Origin: JANLTP01 sp031363055
Lineage (GTDB): Bacteria > Pseudomonadota > Gammaproteobacteria > Burkholderiales > Burkholderiaceae_E
Assembly: GCA_031363055.1 (NCBI GenBank)
Contig: JANLTP010000064.1
Span: forward strand, 5,024-69,023
Direction: 5' to 3'
DNA: 64,000 bases
Shown here piece after piece: positions 1 to 8,442 of the stretch. Numbering within the stretch: position 1 is the stretch's first letter; each line of letters starts with the position of its first letter. Under the pieces are notes generated by a model. The model ran no database searches. It was not told where the DNA came from and saw only the letters and a program-made list of their open reading frames with translations. The position numbers were made by a program, and so were the translations under genes.

Positions 1-1
1 T

Positions 2-1090
2 TTGTTCATGGCGGTTGTGGGTGGCGCCGGCAGTGTCTGGGGGGCGGTGTTGGGCGCCTTTTCAATCACGCTGTTCAAAGAGCTGTTGCAAGTCGGTCTG
101 CGCGGGCTGACCGGCCAGAGCGGCCCGTATGAGCTCATCGTGTTCGGCATCCTGGTGATCATCCTGTTGCAACGCTCGCGCGATGGCTTGTGGCCTTGGG
201 TGCGCAAGCTCTTGCCGGCTGCTGCGACCCCGGTGATCGAGGGTGAATCCGGTTTGCCGACGCGGGTCACCACCCAACGTTTTGAGCAAGCCGCGAAAAG
301 CAGCTCACTCAAGCGCGAGTTGCGCGCCTTGTTGACCGTGACCGATGCCGTCAAGCGCTTCGGCGGTGTGGTGGCCGTCAATCAAGTCAGCTTTGATATG
401 CCCAGTGGCGCGATTCTGGGCTTGATCGGACCGAACGGCGCCGGCAAGAGCACCCTGTTCAATCTCATCAGTGGTTATGCGCCTTTGAGTTCGGGCTCGA
501 TCCGCTTTAACGGTCAGGCCATCCATGGTCGAAATGCCGATGAAATCGCGCGGCTCGGCATCGCCCGGACCTTTCAACATGTCAAGCTCATCAGTCAATC
601 GAGTGTGCTTGAGAACGTCATGCTGGGCGGATTCCTGCGCGGTCAGAAGGGTATGGTGGCTACCTGCCTGGGTCTGGATCGAAACGAGGAGTTGGCACTG
701 CGTCGCGAGGCCGCCAAACAGATTCGCCGGGTCGGGCTGGAGGCCCATCTCTATGAGCCCGCCGGCAGTCTGCCGTTAGGCAAACAACGGATCGTCGAGA
801 TCGCACGGGCCTTGTGCGCTGACCCGGTGTTGCTGCTGCTCGATGAGCCCGCGGCCGGGCTGCGTTACCAGGAGAAACGGGATCTGACGAATCTGCTCAC
901 TCAATTGCGTGCCGAGGGCATGAGTATCTTGCTGGTGGAACACGACATGAATTTTGTCATGGGTCTGACCGATCGATTGCTGGTGCTGAACTTCGGTGAA
1001 AAACTGGCCGAAGGCCGACCCGCCGAGATCCAGCGAAACCCGGCGGTGCTTGACGCCTACCTGGGCGGATTGAGCGAGGATGCGGCATGA
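2..1090 (+). CDS. livG: Fused branched-chain amino acid ABC permease/ATPase (LivM C-terminus + LivG), 5' partial
   Basis: The gene runs in from the left edge. About the first 70 residues seen are the last membrane segments of a LivM-type permease (glycine-rich loop, then a hydrophobic helix near residues 44–57). After a linker of about 35 residues a complete LivG-type ATPase follows: Walker A GPNGAGKST at about 143–151, a signature in the variant form LPLGKQR, and Walker B ending LLLLDEP. Permease and ATPase are therefore one polypeptide, an arrangement known in some proteobacterial Liv systems. The product would sit at the inner membrane and energise uptake of branched-chain amino acids or related amides and acids. 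Its stop codon overlaps the next start (ATGA), so it is translationally coupled to livF. The substrate cannot be told because the binding protein lies outside the window. Confidence 0.9.
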   Translation: MFMAVVGGAGSVWGAVLGAFSITLFKELLQVGLRGLTGQSGPYELIVFGILVIILLQRSRDGLWPWVRKLLPAAATPVIEGESGLPTRVTTQRFEQAAKSSSLKRELRALLTVTDAVKRFGGVVAVNQVSFDMPSGAILGLIGPNGAGKSTLFNLISGYAPLSSGSIRFNGQAIHGRNADEIARLGIARTFQHVKLISQSSVLENVMLGGFLRGQKGMVATCLGLDRNEELALRREAAKQIRRVGLEAHLYEPAGSLPLGKQRIVEIARALCADPVLLLLDEPAAGLRYQEKRDLTNLLTQLRAEGMSILLVEHDMNFVMGLTDRLLVLNFGEKLAEGRPAEIQRNPAVLDAYLGGLSEDAA

Positions 1091-1863
1091 ACGAGGCACC
1101 GCCCAGTGCGATAGCGCCACCCTTGCTCGAGGTCAGCGCGCTCAGTGTCGCCTACGGCAAGGTCGAAGCGGTTCATCAAGTGTCGCTGCGCCTGAACGCC
1201 GGTTCGATCGCTACCGTAGTGGGTCCGAACGGAGCCGGCAAGACGACCCTGCTGGCCGCCATCATGGGTTTGTTACCGTCGCAAGGTAGCGTGCGCATCA
1301 ACGGCGTCGAGCAACAAGGCGTGACCGTTGAAGAGCGGGTCGCCAACGGCCTGTCGCTGGTGCCCGAGAAACGCGAGTTGTTTGGTGAGATGTCCGTGCA
1401 AAATAATCTCGAGCTCGGTGCGCTGACGCGCTATCGGCGTGGCGAGCGCGGACTGGACGCCAGCCTTGAATCGATATTTCAGATGTTCCCGCGCCTGAAA
1501 GAGCGGCGCCGGCAATTGGCAGGAACCTTGTCAGGCGGTGAGCGCCAAATTCTGGCCTTTGGCCGCGCGCTGATGGCCAAGCCGCGCCTCTTGATGCTCG
1601 ATGAGCCAAGCCTGGGGCTGGCACCGAAGATCGTGCGCGACATTTTTCAGACCATCGTGGCCATGCGCGAACAGGCCATCAGCATTTTGCTGGTCGAACA
1701 GAATGCGCGCGCCGCCTTGCAACTGGCCGATTATGGATACGTCCTTGAAAACGGTGAGCTGGCCCTCGAGGGTCAGGGCAGCGAACTGCTGGTACATCCG
1801 CAGGTGATTGCCAGCTATCTGGGCATCAACGCACCCAAGGTTGACAGCGGTAACGCCCCTTGA
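1087..1863 (+). CDS. livF: Branched-chain amino acid ABC transporter ATP-binding protein LivF
   Basis: A 258-residue ATPase of the LivF type, the second nucleotide-binding subunit of a HAAT-family importer. Walker A GPNGAGKTT is at about 46–54, the signature LSGGERQ near 148, and Walker B LLMLDEP with the following SLGLAP typical of LivF. The C-terminus has the usual short LivF extension without a regulatory domain. The ATG overlaps the stop of the fused livM–livG gene by four bases. Length and motifs are normal for the family, so it should be functional. The assignment to a Liv-type transporter is firm; the exact substrate is not known. Confidence 0.93.
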   Translation: MNEAPPSAIAPPLLEVSALSVAYGKVEAVHQVSLRLNAGSIATVVGPNGAGKTTLLAAIMGLLPSQGSVRINGVEQQGVTVEERVANGLSLVPEKRELFGEMSVQNNLELGALTRYRRGERGLDASLESIFQMFPRLKERRRQLAGTLSGGERQILAFGRALMAKPRLLMLDEPSLGLAPKIVRDIFQTIVAMREQAISILLVEQNARAALQLADYGYVLENGELALEGQGSELLVHPQVIASYLGINAPKVDSGNAP

Positions 1864-1866
1864 AAT

Positions 1867-3144
1867 GTGTTTGTCGCCGGCGACTTTCTGTGGATCCTGT
1901 TGGCGCAGGCCGGCTCCTATTTATTGCACACGGTGAGCTGGATCTTTGGCGAGCAGGCTGGCTTCCGCGCGTTCGCGCGCTACCTGATGTTGTTCACCCG
2001 TGATAACCGACACCACGCCACCTTGCTGAACGCCAAGGATGTGCGCGAGAACGTTGAGCCGTTTCTGACCAATGAGACGTTTCATCTGTTGTTCGAAGCG
2101 ATGTACGAATTCGAGGCCACGTTGCAGATTGCCTTCGGCCTGCTGCTCAATGCGCTGGTCATTGGCCATGAAATCGACAGCGGTTTTCCAATTGCTTATG
2201 CGTTTATTTTGTTGGTGGTCATGACCTTGCAGTGGACCTTGCGTCGGCCGTTGGCCAATGCGAATCTGAATAACCAGAAGTTCACCAATCGGCTGACCGC
2301 ACAGACCTACACCGCCTGGGACAACATCTTCAGCGGCAACCGACATAACTTCAGGCTTTGGCACCGGGCCTTCAAGCAGCGATTGCAGCAAGCCTTGAAG
2401 GCACAGATTCACGTCATCCTGATGCGCGAGGGATTGAGTTCGGTCAGCGGCATCATCGGACTCGTCATCATCTTTACCACCATGGCCTGGGTGGTCAGCA
2501 AGGACGGCAGCGAAACGGCGCTGTTGGTAGCGATGGCCGCGACCTTGCCGAAGCAGATTTCGCTGACCCATGACGTGCACGGCTTTGCGATCGGCTGGAA
2601 TGACCTGCTGGCGCTGTGGACGCGTGTCGGTGGCGTGGTCGGGCACATGCATCCGCAACGGCCTGCGCAGTTTGATGAGCGCATCCGTTTCGAGCGCCTG
2701 ACTTTACGCCAAGGCGACACGGAGGTACGGTGCTCGGACATTGAAGATGCGCTGCGCATCGTGCGAATGCAGCCGACCGGGCGCATTCATGTGCGAGGCG
2801 GCAACGGCACGGGCAAGTCGAGTCTGCTGGCTGCGCTGAAGGAGTCGCTGAAGGGGCAGGCCTACTATTGGCCCACCAGTGACTCGCTGGCGTTTGGTTT
2901 TGTCGGGGGTGAGGCGGATGACGAGGACGACGCCGGCGAAGCGCTCCCGGCGAAAACCGGTTATTCCTCGGGAGAGCGGCAGATCCGCGCTTTGCAAGAG
3001 ATTGTCAGTGCCACCACCGGTTCGATTTATCTATTCGACGAATGGGATGCCAATCTTGACGATGCCCATCGGGCGCAAGCACTGGTCTTGATCGAGCGGC
3101 TGGCGCAGCGGGCGCGGGTGGTGGAGATCTCGCACCGCGATTAA
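1867..3144 (+). CDS. Shortened exporter-type ABC protein (membrane domain plus ATPase)
   Basis: A 425-residue protein with an ABC-exporter membrane domain (hydrophobic stretches near 7–26, 85–100, 106–123, 193–210 and 216–230) followed by an ATPase domain. Walker A GGNGTGKSS is at 311–319, the signature YSSGERQ at 366–372, Walker B IYLFDEWD at 387–394 and an H-loop ISHR near the end, so ATP hydrolysis should be possible. Only about 50 residues separate Walker A from the signature, roughly half the usual distance, and an acidic stretch rich in D and E (348–358) lies there. The N-terminus lacks a normal first helix. The GTG start directly follows the livF stop in the same frame, so nothing can be added upstream. 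Specificity unknown; possibly a degenerating or specialised exporter. Confidence 0.7.
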   Translation: MFVAGDFLWILLAQAGSYLLHTVSWIFGEQAGFRAFARYLMLFTRDNRHHATLLNAKDVRENVEPFLTNETFHLLFEAMYEFEATLQIAFGLLLNALVIGHEIDSGFPIAYAFILLVVMTLQWTLRRPLANANLNNQKFTNRLTAQTYTAWDNIFSGNRHNFRLWHRAFKQRLQQALKAQIHVILMREGLSSVSGIIGLVIIFTTMAWVVSKDGSETALLVAMAATLPKQISLTHDVHGFAIGWNDLLALWTRVGGVVGHMHPQRPAQFDERIRFERLTLRQGDTEVRCSDIEDALRIVRMQPTGRIHVRGGNGTGKSSLLAALKESLKGQAYYWPTSDSLAFGFVGGEADDEDDAGEALPAKTGYSSGERQIRALQEIVSATTGSIYLFDEWDANLDDAHRAQALVLIERLAQRARVVEISHRD

Positions 3145-3286
3145 CAGTGCGGGTACGCACAAAAACTCATCTCACCTTGTCTTTATGCTCGGTATTTGCG
3201 GGGCAGGACACTCGGCACGGGTTTGCCGTACAGCAAGAAGATATTTAGACGGCACAGAATTCTGTAACTTCACGAAGGATCCCGTA

Positions 3287-3604
3287 ATGGGCATATCTGC
3301 CAGCGATGTGGTGCCGTTCGCCCAGGCGCGCGCCAATCTGTCCGAACTGGCCGAGCAGGTGAAGGCTGGCGCCGAAATGATCATCACCAAGAACTGCGAG
3401 AGCTACGTAGCCCTCATCGACGCCGAGAGGCTCGATTATTATCATCGACTCGAGCGCGAGCGCATCCACCTTCTGCCGATCGACGACGCCAAGCGCGGCT
3501 TGGCCGACATCGCCGCCGGGCGAACTCTCAAGACGCGGACGCCGCCATTGCCCGACTTCAGCAACGCCGCGCCCGGACGGTGCAGCCGATCGTCGAGGAT
3601 TGAT
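3287..3604 (+). pseudogene. Phd/YefM-like antitoxin with C-terminal frameshift
   Basis: From the ATG at 3287 (GAAGGA upstream) the first about 78 residues match the Phd/YefM antitoxin plan: FAQARANLSELAEQVKAG, then a conserved 'MIITKN…YVALIDAERL' strand and a long helix, ending LADIAAGR. After position about 3520 the reading frame goes wrong. The neighbouring frame continues naturally with D-A-D-A-A-I-A-R-L-Q-Q-R-R and ends in a TGA at 3602–3604, exactly the tail expected of this antitoxin. One indel near 3518–3523 therefore breaks the gene; read without correction it would run on into the opposite-strand dehydrogenase. No toxin gene follows: only a nine-codon open frame remains before the convergent neighbour. 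A remnant toxin–antitoxin locus. Confidence 0.7.
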
Positions 3605-3624
3605 TTTCATGCGTTATGGCAAAG

Positions 3625-4701
3625 TCATCGCGAAGTAGTGGCCAGTTGGCCGCACACAGCTTGTGTAACCGCCACCGTACTCGCCGTGCCACCCAGATCA
3701 CGGGTACGTAGTGCCGGGTTTGCGGTGACCTGTTCGATCGCCTCCATGACGCGTTTCGCGGCGTCAAATTCGCCCAGATGTTCGAGCATCATGACTACCG
3801 ACCAGAAGGTGCCGATCGGGTTAGCCAGACCCTTGCCCATGATGTCGAAGGCCGAACCATGGATCGGTTCGAACATCGACGGATAGCGGCGCTCGGGATC
3901 GATGTTGGCGGTCGGTGCGATGCCCAGACTGCCGGCTAGCGCTGCGGCCAAATCGCTCAGAATATCGGCATGCAGGTTGGTTGCGACGATCGTGTCGAGC
4001 GAGGCCGGACGATTGATCATGCGCGCCGTCGAGGCATCGACCAGTTCCTTGTCCCAGGTGACGTCGGGGAACTCCTGGGCGATCTGCACAGCGATTTCGT
4101 CCCACATCACCATCGCATGGCGCTGGGCGTTGCTCTTGGTGATGACGGTGAGCAGTTTGCGCGGCCGCGATTGGGCGAGCTTGAACGCGAAGCGCATGAT
4201 GCGCTCGACGCCGGCGCGGGTCATCAACGACACGTCGGTGGCAGCCTCGATCGGATGGCCCTGATGGACGCGACCGCCGACACCGGCGTACTCACCCTCC
4301 GTGTTCTCGCGAACGATGACCCAGTCCAAGTCGTCGGGTCCGCAACGTTTGAGCGGGCCGTCGATGCCAGGCAGGATACGGGTCGGACGGACGTTGGCGT
4401 ATTGATCAAAACCCTGACAAATTTTCAGCCGCAGGCCCCACAGCGTGATGTGATCGGCAATGTGCGGGTCACCGGCCGAACCGAACAAAATGGCGTCCTT
4501 GTGACGCAGTGCGTTCAGACCGTCTTCGGGCATCATGACGCCATGCGCTCGGTAGTAATCGCCGCCCCAGTCGAAGTTCTCGAACTCGAAGCGAAATGAC
4601 GCGCTACGGCTGGCGAGCGCTTCCAGCACTTGCCGGCCGGCCGGAACCACCTCCTTGCCGATGCCGTCTCCGGGAATGGTCGCGATGGTGTAGGTTTTCA
4701 T
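3625..4701 (-). CDS. Tartrate dehydrogenase/isopropylmalate-type decarboxylating dehydrogenase
   Basis: 358 residues from the ATG at 4701. It belongs to the isocitrate/isopropylmalate dehydrogenase family: it opens with the IATIPGDGIGKEV motif, has the ENTEGEYAG phosphorylation-loop segment and the C-terminal metal/NAD signature (N-LHADILSDLAA, then GSLGIAPTANI and FEPIHGSA). The overall wording is closest to TtuC-type tartrate dehydrogenase/decarboxylase, which uses NAD and Mn2+ on tartrate or D-malate. A LeuB role cannot be excluded, but the gene is not beside leuCD. It is divergent from the P450 gene with about 215 bp between them. Confidence 0.82.
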   Translation of the reverse strand: MKTYTIATIPGDGIGKEVVPAGRQVLEALASRSASFRFEFENFDWGGDYYRAHGVMMPEDGLNALRHKDAILFGSAGDPHIADHITLWGLRLKICQGFDQYANVRPTRILPGIDGPLKRCGPDDLDWVIVRENTEGEYAGVGGRVHQGHPIEAATDVSLMTRAGVERIMRFAFKLAQSRPRKLLTVITKSNAQRHAMVMWDEIAVQIAQEFPDVTWDKELVDASTARMINRPASLDTIVATNLHADILSDLAAALAGSLGIAPTANIDPERRYPSMFEPIHGSAFDIMGKGLANPIGTFWSVVMMLEHLGEFDAAKRVMEAIEQVTANPALRTRDLGGTASTVAVTQAVCGQLATTSR

Positions 4702-4916
4702 AAACGTTCTCCGAGTGGGTTGATGCCGGGCAGAGTATTGCAGGGTGGCCGAATCGACGGCAAGTCCCGAATCCATCGCCGTTCAATGGCATATACTTTT
4801 GATTCCGGTGGCGGCGATGCTCAAGGCAGACAATACGCGTTGGGCGCCGCTGATCAAATCAATCGGATTCAGTGCCGACTCCTGAGCCCTGGAAACACCA
4901 AAAGAATAGAGTTGCC

Positions 4917-6107
4917 GTGGCTCAAACCGCTCCTGAACTCGACCTGGATCCGTTCAGCGTCGAACATCTGAGCGACCCGTACCCGATGCACGAACGGATG
5001 CGTTCAGCCGGCGCCGTGGTCAAGCTTGCGACCTACGACCTGTTTGCCACGGCGCGCCATGCCGAGGTCAGGGCCGTCTTGCAAAACCATGAAGTGTTTA
5101 TATCTTCAGCCGGCGTCGGTTTGGCCAACTTCAACAAGGAGCCGCCGTTTCGACCGAAGAGTCTGATTCTCGAGGCGGATCCGCCGGCGCACGGCCGGGC
5201 GCGCAATCTTCTGGCGCGTATCTTGTCGCCCCGATCGGTTGAGCAATTGCGGGCCGGTTTTATGGCCGATGCCGAGCAACTGATCGATCAGTTGGTGTTG
5301 GCACGCGACATTGATGGCGCGAAGGATTTGGCTGAAGTTTATCCGTTGAAGGTCTTCCCGGACGCGGTCGGCCTCGACGAAGTCGGTCGTGCCAATCTGC
5401 TGATTTACGGCGACATGATCTTCAACTCGTTTGGTCCGAGCAATGAACTTTTGCAGCGCGCCGCCGCGAACGTCAAACCGGTGACGAGTTGGATCATGGA
5501 GCATTGTCGGCGTGCTGCACTGCGGCCCGGTGGACTCGGCGATCTCATTTACCAGGCGGCCGATGCCGGTGAAATTACGCAGGAGGAAGCGCCGCTGCTG
5601 GTACGATCGTTCCTGTCGGCGGGTGTCGATACGACCGTCAATGGGCTCGGTAACGCTCTGTACTGCCTGGCCCAACACGCCGATCAATACGCGAAATTGC
5701 GTGCCGATCCGAGCCGGGCGCGTCTGGCCTTCGAGGAAGTGCTCAGGTTTGAGTCACCGGTGCAGACGTTTTTTCGCACCGCCGCGCGTGATACCGAACT
5801 GGCGGGCGTCGCCATTCCTGCCAACAGCAAGATCGTGACGTTTCTGGGGGGCGCCAATCGGGACCCGCTACAGTGGCCGAATGCGGATCGTTTTGATATC
5901 GAGCGGCGCACCGTCGGCCATGTCGCGTTTGGCGCCGGCATTCATGCCTGTGTCGGTCAGGTGGTGGCGCGCATGGAGGGCGAGTTCATCCTGTCGGCGC
6001 TCGCACGCAAGGTCAAGCATATCGAAATCGTCGGTACACCCGTGCGACGGTTGAACAACACCTTGCGGGCGCTGGCCAGTTTACCGCTGCGACTTACCAG
6101 CGCCTGA
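4917..6107 (+). CDS. Cytochrome P450, soluble bacterial class (CYP199-like)
   Basis: 396 residues from a GTG at 4917, chosen because the homologous part begins just after it. The I-helix shows SAGVDTTVNG (oxygen-activating acid–Thr pair), the K-helix has the E-x-x-R motif in EEVLRFESP, and the heme loop is FGAGIHACVGQ with the cysteine ligand. No membrane anchor, so this is a soluble enzyme needing a ferredoxin and reductase; none is encoded in the window. The style resembles CYP199 enzymes that O-demethylate para-substituted benzoates, but this subfamily assignment is inference. Confidence 0.85.
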   Translation: MAQTAPELDLDPFSVEHLSDPYPMHERMRSAGAVVKLATYDLFATARHAEVRAVLQNHEVFISSAGVGLANFNKEPPFRPKSLILEADPPAHGRARNLLARILSPRSVEQLRAGFMADAEQLIDQLVLARDIDGAKDLAEVYPLKVFPDAVGLDEVGRANLLIYGDMIFNSFGPSNELLQRAAANVKPVTSWIMEHCRRAALRPGGLGDLIYQAADAGEITQEEAPLLVRSFLSAGVDTTVNGLGNALYCLAQHADQYAKLRADPSRARLAFEEVLRFESPVQTFFRTAARDTELAGVAIPANSKIVTFLGGANRDPLQWPNADRFDIERRTVGHVAFGAGIHACVGQVVARMEGEFILSALARKVKHIEIVGTPVRRLNNTLRALASLPLRLTSA

Positions 6108-6160
6108 ACGAGGACCGATGTGCAGACCCGCCCCGAGGACCGGTGCAGGAGCGCAGTGTT

Positions 6161-6961
6161 TCAGTTCCGGAAGCTTGGGTCGAGCCGGTCGAGCTTGCGC
6201 AACAGCCCCGGCCATTCCATGACACCGTAAGGCCGTCGGGTCTTGGGTTGATAGTTATTCCAGGTCTCCTCGAGCACCTGGGCCGTCACGGCATTGAGTG
6301 GGCTGTTGCAGGCCATCGCTGCCAACTGTGAGCGGCAGGCCAGCTCGAGCCGATGCATCCAGTTAAAGGCCTCGCCGACTGTTCGGCCAACACTGAGCGC
6401 GCCATGATTGCGCAGGATCAACACTTCGCTCTGCCCCAGGTTGCTGATCAGCGCGGCTTGCTCGTCGGTGTTCAACACAACACCCTGATAATCGTGATAG
6501 CCGACCTTCAGGAATCGCATCGCGGTCTGAGTGATCGGCAACAAGCCGCAGGCCAGCGACGATACGGCCATCGAGGCCCAACTGTGGGTGTGAATGACGC
6601 AGGCCACTTCAGGCCGCGCCTCGTGCACGGCGCTGTGGATGACATAGCCGGCCTGGTTGACACCGTATTGCAGCTCGCCAAAATCAGGGGTCGAGAGAAT
6701 CTTGCCGGCATGATCGACCTTGATGAGGCTTGAGGCCGTGATCTCTTCGTACATCATGCCGTAGGCGTTGATCAGAAAGGCACCGTCTTCGCCTGGCACG
6801 CGCGCCGAAATATGATTGGCCATCATATCTGACAGGCCATACAGATCGACCAGCCGATAACAGGCCGCCAGATCGATTCGCGCTTGCCATTCGGTGGGCG
6901 TGCAACGAGGCTGCATCGAGGCAACGTTCAAGGTGCCGGGTGAGCTTGAGGGCTGGGTCAT
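6161..6961 (-). CDS. Class II aldolase/adducin family protein
   Basis: 266 residues. The class II aldolase/adducin fold is shown by the 'GLSDMMANHISARVPG' motif, the zinc-ligand segment VIHTHSWASMAVS and a later ILRNHGALSVG that supplies the third histidine. Family members cleave or epimerise small phosphorylated or acidic substrates using zinc; many genes of this length in Burkholderiales are uncharacterised. It lies on the minus strand downstream of a lipoprotein hydrolase (53 bp gap), so the two may be co-transcribed. The substrate cannot be inferred. Confidence 0.85.
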   Translation of the reverse strand: MTQPSSSPGTLNVASMQPRCTPTEWQARIDLAACYRLVDLYGLSDMMANHISARVPGEDGAFLINAYGMMYEEITASSLIKVDHAGKILSTPDFGELQYGVNQAGYVIHSAVHEARPEVACVIHTHSWASMAVSSLACGLLPITQTAMRFLKVGYHDYQGVVLNTDEQAALISNLGQSEVLILRNHGALSVGRTVGEAFNWMHRLELACRSQLAAMACNSPLNAVTAQVLEETWNNYQPKTRRPYGVMEWPGLLRKLDRLDPSFRN

Positions 6962-7014
6962 GGGGTTGTGTACATGAGTCTAAACGCATGAGGCATATTG
7001 GCTCTCGACATTCC

Positions 7015-8409
7015 TCAGTAATGCAGTTCGGCAATGACCACTCGGTTCTCGCTGACGGGCCAATTTCTGACGACGATGCGCTCGCGCTCGAACAAGCCGA
7101 CGACCGCGCGCAGTGGCGTCGCGGCCACCACTACTCGTGCACTGGCGATGCCTGCCACGCCCTCACCGATTCCGGCTAGCGGCTTGCCGTCCAACTGCAT
7201 TTGATAGCGCGCTGCGTCGAAGTAGCCGCGCGGTCGCTCCAGCGTAACGATGGCGGCCAGGTTGCGATCGGCGTCCGCCAGCCGACGGGGCCGCAGATTG
7301 ACTAAGTCGCTGCTGCGTGCAAACGGCGAACGGTAGATATGAGTCGTCGCAAACCCGCTGGCGCTGACGACGAATTCGTGTGCGCTCGACGAATCGGTCG
7401 TGAACGGCCCCCAGCGGCCATCGGCCGTCACCGTTTTGCTGTGCACTGCCGCGCCCAGTCGCTCGCCGGTGCCCGGATTCACTTTGTATATCTCGAGCAT
7501 GCTGCCGGGTAGCGGCTGGTTGGTCACGAACGTGCCTTCGTAACCGGTGATGCGACCGTCCAGCACGACGCTGGCTTGCGCAATGATTCCGCCCTGACGC
7601 AGTGGCTGTCCGGTGACGAACGACCAGGTCTGAACGAAGGCGTCGGTGTGGTACGACACTTCGCGATGATCGAGTTTACCGAGCACCAGGTTCTGCGCGC
7701 CCTTCAGTGCCGGGCCAGCCTCGGTGATGTTGGTTTTCAGATTCGGCTGACCGATCCAGCGGCCGTCGGGCTGGGCAAATTTATCGTTGCCCTGTGAGCG
7801 CAAGGTCAACCAGCGTGGCCCGGGAGTGACTTCGTTGCCGTCCGGCCCTTGTGGCGCGTTCAGCGCGCTCAGAAACGGTCCGGCGCCATTGAACTCACTG
7901 TTCAGTCGAAAGTCGGTCGCCCAGACGCCATGATTCGGTACACCGCCCAGCACCACATGTGAAACCGTGCGCCCGCCATCGCCGTTGCGAATGTAGTTGC
8001 GAATGACATAGCCACCACGCGAATTACCGACCAGCGCAACCTGGCGTGCGCCGGTGCGTCGCAACACCGCCTTGACCTCGTCGCTCAAGTAGCGCAGTTG
8101 GTCATCGGTTCCGGAGCGGCCGACTTGCGGCTTGTCGTCTTCGTCGCGGGCCAGCGGCAGCGGGAAATCAACGGCATGCAAGTGACTGCGCGGCCAACCG
8201 TTCGATTCGAATCGCCATAGCATGGTCGTCCAGGTTGCAGCCGAATCGCCGTTGCCATGCACAAACACAATCGGGGTTCGAGGATCGGCAGGGGGCCCTT
8301 GCAACAGCGTGCCGCAGCCCGCCAGCAAGGCCGCGCTTATCAGTGCGATTGCCCCGCCCGTCCGCCACCAACCCAACAACAGAACTCGCCGCACTAAATT
8401 TGGTTTCAT
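7015..8409 (-). CDS. Lipoprotein alpha/beta hydrolase (lipase/esterase-like)
   Basis: 464 residues starting with an arginine-rich n-region, a hydrophobic helix and a lipobox LLAGC (Cys at about 32), so it should be a membrane-anchored lipoprotein. The catalytic domain begins with IVFVHGNGDSAATW (oxyanion hole), has the nucleophile elbow GNSRGG, and a later His in KLDHREVSYHTD, a plausible triad. The last about 190 residues form beta-rich segments with a 'G-x-W-GPF-T' pattern suggesting a carboxypeptidase-regulatory/Ig-like accessory domain. A secreted esterase or polyester/lipid hydrolase is likely; exact substrate unknown. Confidence 0.8.
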   Translation of the reverse strand: MKPNLVRRVLLLGWWRTGGAIALISAALLAGCGTLLQGPPADPRTPIVFVHGNGDSAATWTTMLWRFESNGWPRSHLHAVDFPLPLARDEDDKPQVGRSGTDDQLRYLSDEVKAVLRRTGARQVALVGNSRGGYVIRNYIRNGDGGRTVSHVVLGGVPNHGVWATDFRLNSEFNGAGPFLSALNAPQGPDGNEVTPGPRWLTLRSQGNDKFAQPDGRWIGQPNLKTNITEAGPALKGAQNLVLGKLDHREVSYHTDAFVQTWSFVTGQPLRQGGIIAQASVVLDGRITGYEGTFVTNQPLPGSMLEIYKVNPGTGERLGAAVHSKTVTADGRWGPFTTDSSSAHEFVVSASGFATTHIYRSPFARSSDLVNLRPRRLADADRNLAAIVTLERPRGYFDAARYQMQLDGKPLAGIGEGVAGIASARVVVAATPLRAVVGLFERERIVVRNWPVSENRVVIAELHY

Positions 8410-8442
8410 GCCTGCATCACTACTTTATAGAGCCAACGCTCG

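Noticed and set aside
3625..4701. LeuB (3-isopropylmalate dehydrogenase)
   Set aside because: The gene is far from leuCD and its wording is nearer tartrate/D-malate dehydrogenases; kept as family-level call.
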